Below, in pieces: positions 9,292 through 19,600 of a stretch of DNA of 64,000 nt. The stretch is from positions 310,001-374,000 of the forward strand of contig NZ_SSOC01000001.1 of the NCBI RefSeq assembly GCF_004801295.1. The letters are read 5' to 3'. A program made the position numbers and the translations under genes. Origin of the DNA: Pseudothauera nasutitermitis (lineage in GTDB: Bacteria > Pseudomonadota > Gammaproteobacteria > Burkholderiales > Rhodocyclaceae). Positions within the stretch are counted from its first letter, which is position 1. Each line of letters begins with the position of its first letter. The notes beneath the pieces are model-generated. The model did not search any database. It worked only from the letters and a program-made list of their open reading frames with translations, and was not told the origin of the DNA.

Positions 9292-11337
9292 ATGTCCTTT
9301 CTGTTCGCGCCAGCCGTTGCTTTGCTCGACCGCCTGCGCTTCCGCTGGAAATTCGTCCTGTTCGGGGTGATTTCCGCTGGCACCGTCGCCTATCTGCTGA
9401 CCGCGCTGGTCCTTGCGCTGCGCACCGACATTCATTTCATCGACGATGAGCTGAACGGGCTGCGCGTCGTCGCGCCCCTGCTGAAAGTGATCGAGACTTT
9501 GCAGACGCGCCGGGATCTGGCCACCAGCGCGGCCAACGACGCCGATCCGGTGGACTCACTGGTGATCCAGCGCCTGCCGGCCGCCACCCAGGCGATGGAG
9601 CAGGCCTGGGCCGACGCCGAACGCGCGCTGCGCCACCTTGCAGACACCAGCGACGACGACATCCGCTGGGAAGAGCACTGGGGCGAAGCGGCGAGGATGC
9701 TCGAAATGCTGGGCGGACCGAGCTCCGGCTCCGCGCCGCAATGGGTGTTCGACGGCCATACCGGCGTGATCGACAACGTCGTGCGGGTGATGCACGACGT
9801 GGCGGAGGATTCCCGCCTGGCGCTCGATCCGCAGGCCGCGTCGTATTACCTGATCGCCCTCGTCACCCAGACCGTGCCGGACATCACCGAGCGCATCGGC
9901 CGCCTGCGCGGGCAGGGTGCTTCCATTCTGGCGAGCCACTATCTCAGCTACGACCAGCGCCTGCGGGTTTCGCTGCAATTGGGAGAACTGGACCATGCCA
10001 TGCTGGGCGCCGAGGACATGCTCGACCGCGCGGCGCAGGCCAACGCGGTGCGCGGGAGCGAACTGAACGGTCTGCGCACGGAGCTGGCGGCGGTGGTGGT
10101 GGCGATGCGCGGCCTGGTCATCGACATTCTCGACGAACGTTTCGAGCTGACGCCCACCGAGTTCTCCGACGCCAGCGCGCATGCGCTGGAAGTGGCCTTC
10201 CAGCAGTCCACGCAGACCATCGTGCCGGCCATCGAGGCCCTGCTGCTGGAACGCCGCGCCGGCTATGTGGCCACCTTCAATCTCGTGGTGGCGTTTTCCG
10301 CGCTGGCCACCGCGCTGCTGGCCTATTTCCTGATCGCCCTGTACATCGCCGTCGCGCGTTCGGTGAATGAACTGGGCGCGGGGGCCGAGCGCCTGGGGCA
10401 GGGGGACCTGTCCTCGCGCATCCGCCTCGCCAGCCAGGATGAACTGAGCCACGTGGCGGAGCGCTTCAACGGCATGGCGCAGTCCATCGCCGAAGTGCTC
10501 CACCGCGTGCAGCGCAGCGCCGACGAGGTGAGTCGGGCGGCGGTGGCCATGTCCGCCTCGGCCGGCCAGGTCAGCCGCAGTTCCGCGCATCAGAGCGAGG
10601 CCGCTTCCAGCATGGCGGCGGCGGTGGAAGAGATGACCGTGGGCATCGACGAGATCGGCCGCCATGCCGGCGAGGCGGAGAGCATTTCCACGCGTTCCGG
10701 CGAAATCTCCGAGAACGGCGCCCAGGTGGTGCAGCAGACCGCCGCCGAGATGGAGCTGATCGCCCGCGAGGTGGATGCCACCGCCTCGACCATCGAGGCG
10801 CTCGGCCAGAAATCCGAGGAAATCTCCAGCATCGTCAATGTGATCCGCGAGATCGCCGACCAGACCAACCTGCTGGCGCTCAACGCGGCCATCGAGGCGG
10901 CGCGCGCGGGCGAGACCGGGCGCGGCTTCGCCGTGGTCGCCGACGAGGTGCGCAAGCTGGCCGAACGCACCAGCAATGCCACCCAGGAGATCTCCGGCAT
11001 GGTGCAGGCCATCCAGCACGGCACCGACGAGGCGGTGCAGTCGATGAACCGCGGGGTGACGCGCGTGCGCGAGGGCGTGGAACTGACCCAGCGTGCCGGT
11101 TCGGCGATGGACGAGATCCGCAGCGGCGCGCAGAGCGTGGTCGGCTCGGTGAGCGACATCTCCATGGCGCTGCGCGAACAGAGCGCGGCGAGCAACGACA
11201 TCGCCCGCAACGTCGAGCAGATCGCCCAGATGGCCGAGGAAAACAACGCCGCCGTGGGCGAGACCGCCAGCACCGCCACGCGCCTGGAGCAGCTCGCCGA
11301 CGGGCTGCGCAAGGAAGTCGGCCATTTCCGTCTGTGA
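9292..11337 (+). CDS. Methyl-accepting chemotaxis protein
   Basis: 681 residues from ATG 9292, preceded by GAGGAGAACGCC. Layout: TM1 at ~20-43 ([20 protein letters not shown]), a ~280-residue mostly helical periplasmic sensor, TM2 at ~325-355 ([20 protein letters not shown]), HAMP ([18 protein letters not shown]), then the cytoplasmic signalling coil. The conserved hairpin tip [20 protein letters not shown] is at ~520-540. It controls CheA through CheW; the ligand is unknown. The gene lacks a C-terminal CheR-binding pentapeptide (ends KEVGHFRL). It sits between lolD and a sucrose-phosphorylase-family gene starting 10 bases after its stop, so a link between sensing and use of a glucoside is conceivable but unproven. 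Confidence 0.93.
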   Translation: MSFLFAPAVALLDRLRFRWKFVLFGVISAGTVAYLLTALVLALRTDIHFIDDELNGLRVVAPLLKVIETLQTRRDLATSAANDADPVDSLVIQRLPAATQAMEQAWADAERALRHLADTSDDDIRWEEHWGEAARMLEMLGGPSSGSAPQWVFDGHTGVIDNVVRVMHDVAEDSRLALDPQAASYYLIALVTQTVPDITERIGRLRGQGASILASHYLSYDQRLRVSLQLGELDHAMLGAEDMLDRAAQANAVRGSELNGLRTELAAVVVAMRGLVIDILDERFELTPTEFSDASAHALEVAFQQSTQTIVPAIEALLLERRAGYVATFNLVVAFSALATALLAYFLIALYIAVARSVNELGAGAERLGQGDLSSRIRLASQDELSHVAERFNGMAQSIAEVLHRVQRSADEVSRAAVAMSASAGQVSRSSAHQSEAASSMAAAVEEMTVGIDEIGRHAGEAESISTRSGEISENGAQVVQQTAAEMELIAREVDATASTIEALGQKSEEISSIVNVIREIADQTNLLALNAAIEAARAGETGRGFAVVADEVRKLAERTSNATQEISGMVQAIQHGTDEAVQSMNRGVTRVREGVELTQRAGSAMDEIRSGAQSVVGSVSDISMALREQSAASNDIARNVEQIAQMAEENNAAVGETASTATRLEQLADGLRKEVGHFRL

Positions 11338-11347
11338 CCCGGCCTGC

Positions 11348-12784
11348 ATGCCGCTTGCCAACGCCGTCCAGTTGATCGCCTACCCCAACCGTATCGGTCG
11401 GGGGCTGGCCGACCTGGGGGATTTCGTTGATCTGCTGGGCAATGCGGTGGGTGGCATTCACCTGCTGCCGCCGTTTCCCTCCAATGCCGACGGCGGCTTC
11501 TCGCCGCTGACCCATCGCGAGATCGATCCCGCGTACGGCACCTGGGCCGACGTGGAGCGTCTCGCCGCCGGGCGCGATCTGTGCCTGGACCTGGTGCTCA
11601 ACCATCTCGCCGACGATTCCCCCGAGTTCCAGGATTACCTGCGCCACGGGCGGGCCTCGCCGCATGCCGCGCTGTTCGTCGATGTGGATGCGCTGGGCCC
11701 CATTGGTCCGGAGGAGCTGGCGCGCATCCATATCCGCAAGGAGAAGGAGCCCTTTCGCGAGATCGTTTTCGCCGACGGTACGCACGGACGGGTGTGGTGC
11801 ACCTTCACCGAGCGCCAGATCGATCTGGATTACCGCAGCGAGGCGGTGTATCGCCTGATGGCGGACAACATCGCCGCGCTCGCCGGGCACGGCGTCAAGC
11901 TGCTGCGCCTGGACGCCTTCGGCTACACCACCAAGCAGATCGGCACCAGTTGCTTCCTGGTGGAACCCGAGGTGTGGCGCATCCTGGAGTGGTTTCGCGC
12001 CACCGCCGCCGGCCACGGCGTGGACATCCTCCCCGAGGTGCATGACCATCCGAGCTGGCAGCACGCCATTGCCCGGCGCGGCATGTGGGCCTACGGCTTC
12101 GCGCTGCCGCCGCTCGTGCTGCACGCCCTGTCGTGCGGCGACGCACGCCAGCTCAAGGCCTGGCTGCGCATGTGTCCGCACAACCAGATCACCGTGCTCG
12201 ACACGCATGACGGCATCTGCATTCCCGACGCCGAGGGGCTGCTGCCGCCTGCCGATCTGGAGGCGCTGATACAGGACGTTTCCGCGCGCAGCGCCAGCCC
12301 CGTGCTGCGCCGGCAGGGCGATGCCGTGCACAGCGTGGGCGCCATCTACCAGCTCACCTGTACCTTCTTCGACGCGCTGCGGCGCGATGCGGATGCCTAT
12401 CTGTGCGCGCGCGCCATCCAGTTCTTCACGCCGGGCATTCCGCAGGTCTATTACGTCGGCCTGCTGGCCGGCTCCAACGACGACGCGCTGCTGCGCCGCA
12501 CCGGCGAGGCGCGCGAGATCAACCGGCATTACTACACTGCCGAAGAGGCCGCCGGGGCCTTGCACACGCCCACCGTACGCCGCCTGCTGCGGCTGATGGC
12601 GTTGCGCTCCACCCATCCGGCCTTTGGTGGCACTTTCGAGTTGGCGTACAGCGCCGACGATGCCTTGTCGATGGGCTGGCGGGCAGGGCGGCACAGCTGT
12701 TGGCTGGAGGTCGATCTGCGCCGCCGGGCCGCCGTCCTGCGGCATACCGATGAGCAGGGGCGGATCGTCGAGACGCGCTGCTGA
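11348..12784 (+). CDS. GH13 subfamily 18 glycoside phosphorylase (sucrose phosphorylase-like)
   Basis: 478 residues. Opens VQLIAYPNRIGRGLADLGD and GIHLLPPFPSNADGGFSPL, typical of sucrose phosphorylase. The three GH13 catalytic residues are present: nucleophile Asp189 in LLRLDAFGYTTKQ, acid/base Glu230 in DILPEVHDH, and transition-state Asp288 in VLDTHDGI. Subfamily members phosphorolyse sucrose, sucrose-6-phosphate, glucosylglycerol or glucosylglycerate to glucose-1-phosphate; which acceptor applies cannot be decided here. It starts 10 bases after the chemoreceptor stop and has no nearby transporter or kinase. Given that, turnover of an internal compatible solute is as likely as sucrose use. 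Cytoplasmic. Confidence 0.85.
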   Translation: MPLANAVQLIAYPNRIGRGLADLGDFVDLLGNAVGGIHLLPPFPSNADGGFSPLTHREIDPAYGTWADVERLAAGRDLCLDLVLNHLADDSPEFQDYLRHGRASPHAALFVDVDALGPIGPEELARIHIRKEKEPFREIVFADGTHGRVWCTFTERQIDLDYRSEAVYRLMADNIAALAGHGVKLLRLDAFGYTTKQIGTSCFLVEPEVWRILEWFRATAAGHGVDILPEVHDHPSWQHAIARRGMWAYGFALPPLVLHALSCGDARQLKAWLRMCPHNQITVLDTHDGICIPDAEGLLPPADLEALIQDVSARSASPVLRRQGDAVHSVGAIYQLTCTFFDALRRDADAYLCARAIQFFTPGIPQVYYVGLLAGSNDDALLRRTGEAREINRHYYTAEEAAGALHTPTVRRLLRLMALRSTHPAFGGTFELAYSADDALSMGWRAGRHSCWLEVDLRRRAAVLRHTDEQGRIVETRC

Positions 12785-12833
12785 AGCTGCCCGGCTTGCA
12801 CTCCGGATTATTCCGAAGTCATGATACGCGTCC

Positions 12834-15158
12834 ATGCGTGTCGCCATCCTGTCGTTCGCTCTGGGGGTCTGGCTGTTCCAGCAACTGCCCGCGTTGCCGC
12901 CGCCGCGCTGGCTGGCGGGCGGGGCGCTGGTTGCCGTGGGCGGCTTTCTGCTTGCCTGGCGGCTGGCGTGCCGGCCGGGCGGGCGCCTCGTGCTGTGCCT
13001 CGCGGCGGCGCTGGCCGGGGTGCTGTGGGCCGGCTGGCGGGCGGAATGGCGGCTGGCGGATGTTTTGCCGATGCAGTACGAAGGCGTGGATGTGCGGCTC
13101 AGCGGCGTGGTGGACGGGTTGCCACGGCGTTTCGAGCGCGGCGTGCGCTTCGTCCTGGAAGTGGAGAAGGCCGACGCGCCGGTGCCGCGCCGGGTCCAGC
13201 TGGCCTGGTATGCCGGGCGCGGTGAGGACGCCGCGCCGCCGCTTCCGCGTGCCGGCGAGCGCTGGCGGTTCACCGTCCGCCTGAAACGGCCGCACGGTTC
13301 GGTGAATCCCCATGGCTTCGACTACGAGGCCTGGCTGCTGGCGCGTGGCCTGCGCGCCACCGGCTACGTGCGCGCGGCGGGCGACAACCGACTGCTTGGC
13401 GCCGATGCCGGCGGCGTGTCCGCCGCGATCCACCGCAGCCGCGCGGCCATCGGCGAGCGTTTCGCACGGGTGCTCGGCGACGCGCCGCAAACCGGCATCG
13501 TCACCGCCCTGGTGACCGGCGAGCAGCACGCGATTCCGTCCGGACAATGGGAAGTGTTCCGCCGTACCGGCGTGACGCACCTGATGGTCATCTCGGGTGG
13601 ACACGTCTCGCTGGTGGCGCTGCTGGTCGGCGGGCTGGCCGCCTTGCTGTGGCGCCATCTGCCCGGGTTGCCGCTGCGCGTGCCGACGCGGCGGGTGGCG
13701 GCCCTCGCCGGCCTGCTGGCGGCCACGGGATATGCCTTGCTGGCGGGCATGGAGGTGCCGGTGCAGCGCGCACTGATCATGCTCGCCGTGGTGGTGCTGG
13801 CCCTGCTGCGCGGCCGCGAGGCGGCCGCCGGCCGGGTGTTGGCGCTGGCCTTGCTGGCGGTGCTGCTGGTCGATCCCTGGGCGGTGCTGGCGCCCGGATT
13901 CTGGCTGTCCTTCCTGGCCGTGGGCATCATCCTGCTGGTGCTGGGCGGACGCTTGTCCACGGGGCCGGCGTGGTGGGCGGCCACGCGTGTGCAACTGGCC
14001 ATCACGCTCGGGCTGATTCCCGCCCTGTTGCTGCTTTTCCAGTCCTTCTCGCTGCTCTCGCCACTGGCCAACGCGCTGGCGATTCCGCTGGTCAGCTTCG
14101 TCATCACCCCGCTGGCGCTGGCCGCCGCGCTGGTGCCGGTGGATGCTTTGCTGCATGCGGCGGGGTGGCTGGCCGGCATGCTGTTGCGCGGCCTGGAATG
14201 GCTGGCCGTTTCGCCGCTCGGCGTCTGGCAGCAGGCTGCGCCGCCGGGCTGGCTGGTGGCGCTGGGCGCGGGGGCGGCGGGCTGGCTGCTGCTGCCGCGC
14301 GGCACGCCGGGCCGCTTCGCCGCCTCGCTGGCCCTGGTGCCGCTGCTGGCCTGGAGTCCGCCGCGCCCGCCGCCGGGCGGTTTCGTCGCCACAGTGCTGG
14401 ACGTCGGCCAGGGACAGGCCATCCATGTGCAGACCGCCACGCACGACCTGCTGGCGGATGCGGGGCCGTCGTATGGCGCCACCGATGCCGGCGAGCGGGT
14501 GGTGGTGCCGTATCTGCAGGCGCGCGGGGTGCGCCGCCTGGACATGCTGCTGGTCAGCCATGGCGACGCCGACCATGCCGGCGGCGCGGGCAGCGTGCTG
14601 GACGGGCCGGGCGCCGACCTGCTGCTCGCCAGCCTGGCGCCGGGACATGCGCTGGAAGCCCGTGGCCATCCTGCCCTGCGTGCCTGCGCGCTGGGCGAGC
14701 GCTGGATGTGGGACGGGGTGCGTTTCGAGGTGCTGCATCCGCGCCCCGGGCAGCGCGCGCGGCGCGAGAACGACAATGCCTGCGTGCTGCGCATCGAGGC
14801 GGAGGGCGGTACGCTGCTGATCCCCGGCGACATCGAACGCGGCGCCGAGTCCGAGTTGCTGGCGCGCGCGGACGGACACTTGGCCGGCGACGTGGTGGTG
14901 GCGCCGCACCATGGCAGCAGGACCTCATCGACCCCCGCGCTGGTGGCCGCCGTGGGCGCGCGCGAGGTGATCTATTCGGTGGGCTACCGCAACCCCTATC
15001 GGCATCCGCATGCGGAGGTCTGGGCGCGCTGGGCGGCGGCTGGAACGCGCGGCTGGCGTACCGATGCGCAGGGCGCCATCGAGGTGCGCGTGGATGCCGC
15101 GGGCGTGCGCCTGGAGGCGGAACGCGAGCGCCGGGCGCGCTACTGGCACGGACGCTGA
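12834..15158 (+). CDS. comEC: DNA internalization-related competence protein ComEC/Rec2
   Basis: 774 residues, full length. N-terminal membrane segments and a DUF4131-type soluble loop are followed by the Competence domain with about eight TM helices (VTHLMVISGGHVSLVALLVG marks its start). The C-terminus is a metallo-beta-lactamase-fold domain with VSHGDADHAGG near residue 575 and APHHGSRTSST near residue 690. ComEC forms the inner-membrane channel for single-stranded DNA uptake; the hydrolase-like domain is thought to degrade the non-transported strand. It starts 50 bases after the GH13 gene. Other competence genes are outside the window. Confidence 0.95.
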   Translation: MRVAILSFALGVWLFQQLPALPPPRWLAGGALVAVGGFLLAWRLACRPGGRLVLCLAAALAGVLWAGWRAEWRLADVLPMQYEGVDVRLSGVVDGLPRRFERGVRFVLEVEKADAPVPRRVQLAWYAGRGEDAAPPLPRAGERWRFTVRLKRPHGSVNPHGFDYEAWLLARGLRATGYVRAAGDNRLLGADAGGVSAAIHRSRAAIGERFARVLGDAPQTGIVTALVTGEQHAIPSGQWEVFRRTGVTHLMVISGGHVSLVALLVGGLAALLWRHLPGLPLRVPTRRVAALAGLLAATGYALLAGMEVPVQRALIMLAVVVLALLRGREAAAGRVLALALLAVLLVDPWAVLAPGFWLSFLAVGIILLVLGGRLSTGPAWWAATRVQLAITLGLIPALLLLFQSFSLLSPLANALAIPLVSFVITPLALAAALVPVDALLHAAGWLAGMLLRGLEWLAVSPLGVWQQAAPPGWLVALGAGAAGWLLLPRGTPGRFAASLALVPLLAWSPPRPPPGGFVATVLDVGQGQAIHVQTATHDLLADAGPSYGATDAGERVVVPYLQARGVRRLDMLLVSHGDADHAGGAGSVLDGPGADLLLASLAPGHALEARGHPALRACALGERWMWDGVRFEVLHPRPGQRARRENDNACVLRIEAEGGTLLIPGDIERGAESELLARADGHLAGDVVVAPHHGSRTSSTPALVAAVGAREVIYSVGYRNPYRHPHAEVWARWAAAGTRGWRTDAQGAIEVRVDAAGVRLEAERERRARYWHGR

Positions 15159-15193
15159 TAGACTGGGGAGGTCGTTCTTCGGTTGATTGCCCC

Positions 15194-16258
15194 ATGAGCC
15201 TGCTGTCCCGCATCCGCCGGTTCTTCGCACCGGCTCCGACGCCCGTGCCCACCACGGCGCCCACCCCCGTTCCCGACCCGACCGTCGTTCCCGCGCCAGC
15301 GCCCGTGCCCGAAAGCGTTCCGCAGCCGGCGCCCGTTGCCGAACCCGTTCCGGCGCCGTCTCCGCCGCCCGCCCCGGCAGCGGCTCCCGCGCGCCATGAA
15401 CGCCGCGAGAGATCGGTGCTGTGCATGGGGCCGAATGGCCTGCACCGCATGGTCTATGGCGAGTGGGGCGACCCGCACAACCCGCGCGTGCTGATGTGCG
15501 TGCATGGGCTGACGCGCAACGGGCGGGATTTCGATGAACTGGCCCGCTCGCTCGCCGGCGAGTACCGCGTGGTATGCCCGGACGTGGTCGGGCGCGGCCG
15601 CAGCGACTGGCTGGAGAACAAGGACGACTACGGTTTTCCAGTCTACGTGGCAGACATGATCACGCTGATCGCGCGGCTGGACGTGGAGAGCGTGGATTGG
15701 GTGGGCACTTCGATGGGCGGGCTGATCGGCATGCTGATCGCCAGCCGTCCGTACAGCCCGATCGCCCGGCTGGTGCTCAACGACGTGGGGCCGGTGATCA
15801 CCGCGTCCTCGCTGCGGCGCATCGGCCAGTACGTGGGCAACGCGCCGCGCTTTCCCTCGATGGACGAGGCGGAAGCCTACATCCGCAAGGTCAGCGCGCC
15901 CTTCGGCCCGCTCACCGACGCGCAGTGGCGCCATCTCACCGAGCATACCGTGCGCGCAGGGGAGGACGGTGCGTACGCCATGGTCTACGACCCGGGAATC
16001 GGTGACCTCTTCCGCCTGGCGCCGGTGCTGCTGGATGTGGATCTGTGGAAGGTGTACGACGCCATCCGCTGTCCCACCCTGGCCATCCGCGGCGCGCAGT
16101 CCGATCTGCTGGAGGCTTCCACGCTACAGGCGATGAGCGAGCGCGGACCGCGTGCGCGCATCGTGGAAATCGAGGGCGTGGGCCATGCTCCGGTATTGAT
16201 GGACGATGCGCAGATCGCCCTGGTGAGGGATTTCCTGCTCGGCGAGGGTACGCCTTGA
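15194..16258 (+). CDS. Alpha/beta hydrolase with proline/alanine-rich N-terminal linker
   Basis: 354 residues from ATG 15194. Residues ~12-67 are a low-complexity stretch made almost entirely of P, A, V, T and E (PAPTPVPTTAPTPVPDP and so on), then a complete alpha/beta hydrolase fold begins at ~80. The oxyanion region is CVHGLTRNGRDFDELA, the nucleophile elbow is GTSMGG (Ser), an acid Asp lies in RGAQSDLLE, and the His is GVGHAPVL. The substrate is unknown. No convincing signal peptide: MSLLSRIRRFFAP is short and amphipathic and may bind a membrane surface. It overlaps the next hydrolase by TTGA, so the two are translationally coupled. Confidence 0.8.
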   Translation: MSLLSRIRRFFAPAPTPVPTTAPTPVPDPTVVPAPAPVPESVPQPAPVAEPVPAPSPPPAPAAAPARHERRERSVLCMGPNGLHRMVYGEWGDPHNPRVLMCVHGLTRNGRDFDELARSLAGEYRVVCPDVVGRGRSDWLENKDDYGFPVYVADMITLIARLDVESVDWVGTSMGGLIGMLIASRPYSPIARLVLNDVGPVITASSLRRIGQYVGNAPRFPSMDEAEAYIRKVSAPFGPLTDAQWRHLTEHTVRAGEDGAYAMVYDPGIGDLFRLAPVLLDVDLWKVYDAIRCPTLAIRGAQSDLLEASTLQAMSERGPRARIVEIEGVGHAPVLMDDAQIALVRDFLLGEGTP

Positions 16259-17037
16259 GCAAGGCGGAAACGCCGGGGGGCCGCTTCGTCGAGGCCGGCG
16301 GCCATCTGCTGGAGACGCGCTGGATCGGCGAGGCGCGTGCGGGCGCGCCGGTGCTGGTGTTCCTCCACGAAGGGCTGGGCTGCGTGGACATGTGGCGGGA
16401 TTTTCCCGCGCGGGTGGCGGCGGCCACCGGCTGCGCGGCGCTGGTGTATTCGCGCCAGGGCTACGGGCGTTCCACCGGCGGCGAGGCGCCGCGCACGGCG
16501 GACTATCTGCACGTCGAGGCCCTGCGCGTGCTGCCCGAACTGCTCGATGCGCTGGAGATCGACGCGCCGGTGCTGGTGGGGCATTCCGACGGCGGCTCGA
16601 TCGCGCTGCTGCATGCCGCCGACGCGGGCCGCACGGTACGCGGGCTGGTGGTCATGGCGCCGCACGAATTCGTCGAGGAGGAAACCCTGGCCGGCATCCG
16701 CGCGGCGCGCGCAGCCTGGGCGACGACCGATCTGCGCACGCGCCTGGGACGCTACCACGCCGACCCGGAGCGGGTGTTCCTGAGTTGGAACGATACCTGG
16801 CTGTCGGCGGAATTCCGCGCTTGGAACATCGAGGACTGCCTGCCGCGCATCGCCTGTCCGGTGCTGGCGATCCAGGGGCGCGACGACGAATACGCCACGC
16901 TGCGCCAGATCGAGGTGATCGCCGAGCGGGTGGGCGATGCAGCGTTGCTGGCGCTGGAGGATTGCGGCCATTCGCCGCAGCGCGATCAGCCGGCGGCGGT
17001 CATCGAGGCCATCGCGCGCTTCGTCGCGCGGCTGTAG
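16255..17037 (+). CDS. Alpha/beta fold hydrolase (TTG start, coupled to the preceding hydrolase)
   Basis: 260 residues if read from TTG 16255, which overlaps the upstream TGA as TTGA and has GGCGAGGG just before it. No ATG lies between there and the start of the conserved fold, so the rare start is well supported. Motifs: oxyanion segment FLHEGLGCVDMW, nucleophile elbow GHSDGGS, acid in GRDDEYA, His in EDCGHSPQ. The HEGLG form and SDGG elbow are frequent in a subgroup of uncharacterised proteobacterial hydrolases. Substrate unknown. It converges on msrB, with stop codons only 19 bases apart. Confidence 0.8.
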   Translation: MSKAETPGGRFVEAGGHLLETRWIGEARAGAPVLVFLHEGLGCVDMWRDFPARVAAATGCAALVYSRQGYGRSTGGEAPRTADYLHVEALRVLPELLDALEIDAPVLVGHSDGGSIALLHAADAGRTVRGLVVMAPHEFVEEETLAGIRAARAAWATTDLRTRLGRYHADPERVFLSWNDTWLSAEFRAWNIEDCLPRIACPVLAIQGRDDEYATLRQIEVIAERVGDAALLALEDCGHSPQRDQPAAVIEAIARFVARL

Positions 17038-17056
17038 TGCCGGGCGGGGCGCGGTT

Positions 17057-17476
17057 TCAGTCCTTGGCGGGGGCGTCGTCCGCCCGCAGGTTCAACGCGG
17101 CCGAGTTGATGCAGTAGCGCAGGCCGGTGGGCTGCGGGCCATCCTCGAACACGTGGCCGAGGTGGGCGCCGCATTGCCGGCACAGCACTTCGGTGCGTTC
17201 CATGAAGTGGCTGTGGTCCTCGGCGGTGCGCAGGTTGTCCGCCTCGGCCGCCGTCCAGAAGCTCGGCCAGCCACAGCCGGCATCGAACTTGTGTTCGGAG
17301 CGGAACAGCGGCGCGCCGCAGCACACGCAGGCATAGGTGCCTGCGTCCCAGCGGTCCCAGTATTCACCGGTGAACGGGCGCTCGGTGCCCTTCTCGCGGG
17401 TCACGCGGTATTGCTCGGGGCTGAGCCGGGCACGCCATTCGGCGTCCGGCCGGTCGGTCTCGCGGGTCATGCGCAT
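17057..17476 (-). CDS. msrB: Peptide-methionine (R)-S-oxide reductase MsrB
   Basis: 139 residues (MTRET at 17470 is an alternative start). Repairs the R-sulfoxide of methionine in oxidised proteins. The SelR fold is complete: two zinc-binding CxxC pairs (Cys50/Cys53 and Cys99/Cys102), the substrate segment [11 protein letters not shown] and catalytic Cys122 in [10 protein letters not shown]. Cys68 may serve as resolving cysteine. No signal peptide, so cytoplasmic. It is 25 bases downstream of the DUF2863 gene on the same strand. Confidence 0.97.
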   Translation of the reverse strand: MRMTRETDRPDAEWRARLSPEQYRVTREKGTERPFTGEYWDRWDAGTYACVCCGAPLFRSEHKFDAGCGWPSFWTAAEADNLRTAEDHSHFMERTEVLCRQCGAHLGHVFEDGPQPTGLRYCINSAALNLRADDAPAKD

Positions 17477-17501
17477 CTCCTCGTGACGCCGGCCGCCCGC
17501 C

Positions 17502-18671
17502 TCAATGCAGGTGCCGGGGGATGTGCTCGGTGCCTTCCTCGGGCAGTTCGGCGTGCACCGCCTCGCCGTCGGGGGACGGGTACATCGGCGCGCCGCAGTC
17601 GTCGCAGTATTCGACCGGGAAGCCGTGTTCCAGGTTCACGATGTCGGTGACGCCGCACTCGCGCAGCACCGCGTCGATCTGCGCCACGCAGTCGGTGGTC
17701 TCGTCCTCGGCGCCGAGCAGCGGCCACACCACGCCATGCACCACCTGCTCGCTGCCCTGCACGGTGAAGCCGATGCGGTATTCCTCCAGCTCGCGCTCGT
17801 GGAAGGGCGCGATGACCGCGCGCAGGCGGGCCGCCGGGGCGTCCAGCGCGGTGCCCAGGAAGGCCACCGAGGCGCGTACCGAATAGGGGCGGCTGGCGGT
17901 GTCGGCCTGCCGGCAGGCGGCGAAGTAGGCGTCGGGCAGCACGATTTCCTGCGCGCAGCCGGGCAGCAGCGGATTCAGGCAGGCGCCGCCCTGGGCGCGC
18001 CATTGGGCCAGTGCCTGCTCGCGGTTGCCGTCGCCTTCCTGCCAGCGGAACAGGGGCTGGCCGCGCGGTACGGCCACGGCGCCCAGCAGGTAACGGGTGT
18101 CGGAGAGGAAGTACGCGGTTTCCGGTATGTCGTCGGTGGCGATGCGCAGATCGTGCCCGTCCAGCGCGGCGGCGCCCAGTTCGGCGGTGACCCGGGCGGT
18201 GGCGCAATAGCCCTGCGGCAACTGGTCGGGACTGAACAGGAAGTCGGCCAGCGCGAGGCGCACGCCGTCGGCCAGCACGTGGGCCTGCAGATGCACGCGC
18301 AGGTTGGCGAGCGCGGCGGCGGGAACGGGGCCGGCCGGGATGCGGTAGCGCGACCAGGCCAGCACCGGCGCGGCGATCAGCAGCACGTCGTGCTCGGCGG
18401 ACAGCCCCGGGGCGGCCTCGGCGCGCGATTCGACGAAATCGGCGAGTTCGTCGTAGGCGCTTGGGTCGGCGCCGTACAAGTGGTCGAGCGCGTCGTTGAG
18501 CAGGTCTTCCTCGTCGTCGGCGAGCAGGGCGTCGATGCGCTCGGACAGGCGGGCGGCCCAGTAGCGGTCCTCGGTACGGCTGCCGGACTGGGCGAGGCCG
18601 GTGGCTTGCCAGATGAGCTGCTCGGCGGCGCGCGGCAGGCCGCCGCGGCGCTTCAGGCGTGTTCTTTTCAT
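17502..18671 (-). CDS. DUF2863-type protein of unknown function
   Basis: 389 residues. Starts [23 protein letters not shown]. The body is rich in short acidic helices, and the C-terminus has [20 protein letters not shown], a Cys-x2-Cys pair that could bind a metal together with the many nearby His and Asp residues. Length, start and this C-terminal segment fit DUF2863, a family found almost only in betaproteobacteria. No enzymatic motif is evident. It lies between ppsR (31 bases upstream) and msrB on the same strand. Confidence 0.65.
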   Translation of the reverse strand: MKRTRLKRRGGLPRAAEQLIWQATGLAQSGSRTEDRYWAARLSERIDALLADDEEDLLNDALDHLYGADPSAYDELADFVESRAEAAPGLSAEHDVLLIAAPVLAWSRYRIPAGPVPAAALANLRVHLQAHVLADGVRLALADFLFSPDQLPQGYCATARVTAELGAAALDGHDLRIATDDIPETAYFLSDTRYLLGAVAVPRGQPLFRWQEGDGNREQALAQWRAQGGACLNPLLPGCAQEIVLPDAYFAACRQADTASRPYSVRASVAFLGTALDAPAARLRAVIAPFHERELEEYRIGFTVQGSEQVVHGVVWPLLGAEDETTDCVAQIDAVLRECGVTDIVNLEHGFPVEYCDDCGAPMYPSPDGEAVHAELPEEGTEHIPRHLH

Positions 18672-18701
18672 TGTGGTCGTCTCGTGTGCGGTGGTGGTGG
18701 C

Positions 18702-19535
18702 TCAGTAGCCCGGGCGGTTCAGGCGCACGGCCTGCAGGATCGTGGCGGAGATTTCCTCGATCGACTTGGTGGTCGAGTCCAGCCAGCGGATGTTCTCGCG
18801 GCGCATCAGCTTCTGCGCGGCATCGATTTCGTAACGGCAGTTTTCCAGCGAGGCGTAGCGGCTGTTGGGGCGGCGTTCCTGGCGGATCTGCGAGAGGCGT
18901 TCCGGGGAGATGGTCAGGCCGAACAGCTTGGCGCGGTAGTGGTGCAGTTCGCCGGGCAGCTTGTTGCGCTCGAAGTCTTCCGGAATCAGTGGATAGTTGG
19001 CCGCCTTGACGCCGAACTGCATGGCCAGATAGAGGCTGGTGGGCGTCTTGCCGGAGCGCGACACGCCGACCAGGATCACGTCGGCCTCGGCCAGTTCGCC
19101 GTCCGACGACACGCCGTCGTCGTGGGCCATGGCGAAGTTGATGGCCTCGATGCGGTTCTTGTAGTCGCTGCTGTCGGCGATGCCATGGAAACGTCCCACG
19201 GCGTGGGTGGAGCGCTGGCCCAGCTCGGTCTCCAGCGGGCCGACGAACTGCTCGAATAGGTCGATGAACAACGCGTCGGCCTGGCGCAGGCCGTCCACGG
19301 TGAGCGGATTGACCAGGGTGCTGAAGACGATCGGGCGCACGCCGTCGCGCTGCGCGGCCTCGCGGATCTGCTGGGCGCAGTCGATGGCCTTGTCCAGATC
19401 GTCGACGAAGGGGATGCGCACCTGGCGGAAGCGGACCTCGGGAAACTGCGCGAGCAGGCTGTGGCCCAGGGTTTCGGAGGTGATGCCGGTACCGTCGGAG
19501 ATGAAGAAGGCGGTGCGGACGGGAAGGTTGGTCAT
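18702..19535 (-). CDS. ppsR: Phosphoenolpyruvate synthase regulatory protein (bifunctional kinase/pyrophosphorylase)
   Basis: 277 residues from ATG 19535 ([17 protein letters not shown]). DUF299 family: the P-loop is [15 protein letters not shown], preceded by [15 protein letters not shown]. Members phosphorylate PEP synthase on a Thr near the catalytic His with ADP as donor, switching it off, and dephosphorylate it with phosphate. The target gene ppsA is divergently transcribed 125 bases away, the standard arrangement. The upstream in-frame Met at 19580 would add a non-conserved leader and is rejected. Confidence 0.95.
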   Translation of the reverse strand: MTNLPVRTAFFISDGTGITSETLGHSLLAQFPEVRFRQVRIPFVDDLDKAIDCAQQIREAAQRDGVRPIVFSTLVNPLTVDGLRQADALFIDLFEQFVGPLETELGQRSTHAVGRFHGIADSSDYKNRIEAINFAMAHDDGVSSDGELAEADVILVGVSRSGKTPTSLYLAMQFGVKAANYPLIPEDFERNKLPGELHHYRAKLFGLTISPERLSQIRQERRPNSRYASLENCRYEIDAAQKLMRRENIRWLDSTTKSIEEISATILQAVRLNRPGY

Positions 19536-19600
19536 GGTTTCCGGGCGGGGCTGCCGGGCGCCAGCGTTGCATTGGGGCAAACCCGTGCGTGCGGCACAGC

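Noticed and set aside
9556-13273. Long minus-strand frames (601 and 797 codons) opposite the chemoreceptor, GH13 and comEC genes
   Set aside because: Same GC-bias shadow effect; translations are repetitive in R, H, Q and G, and the plus-strand genes carry full conserved motifs.
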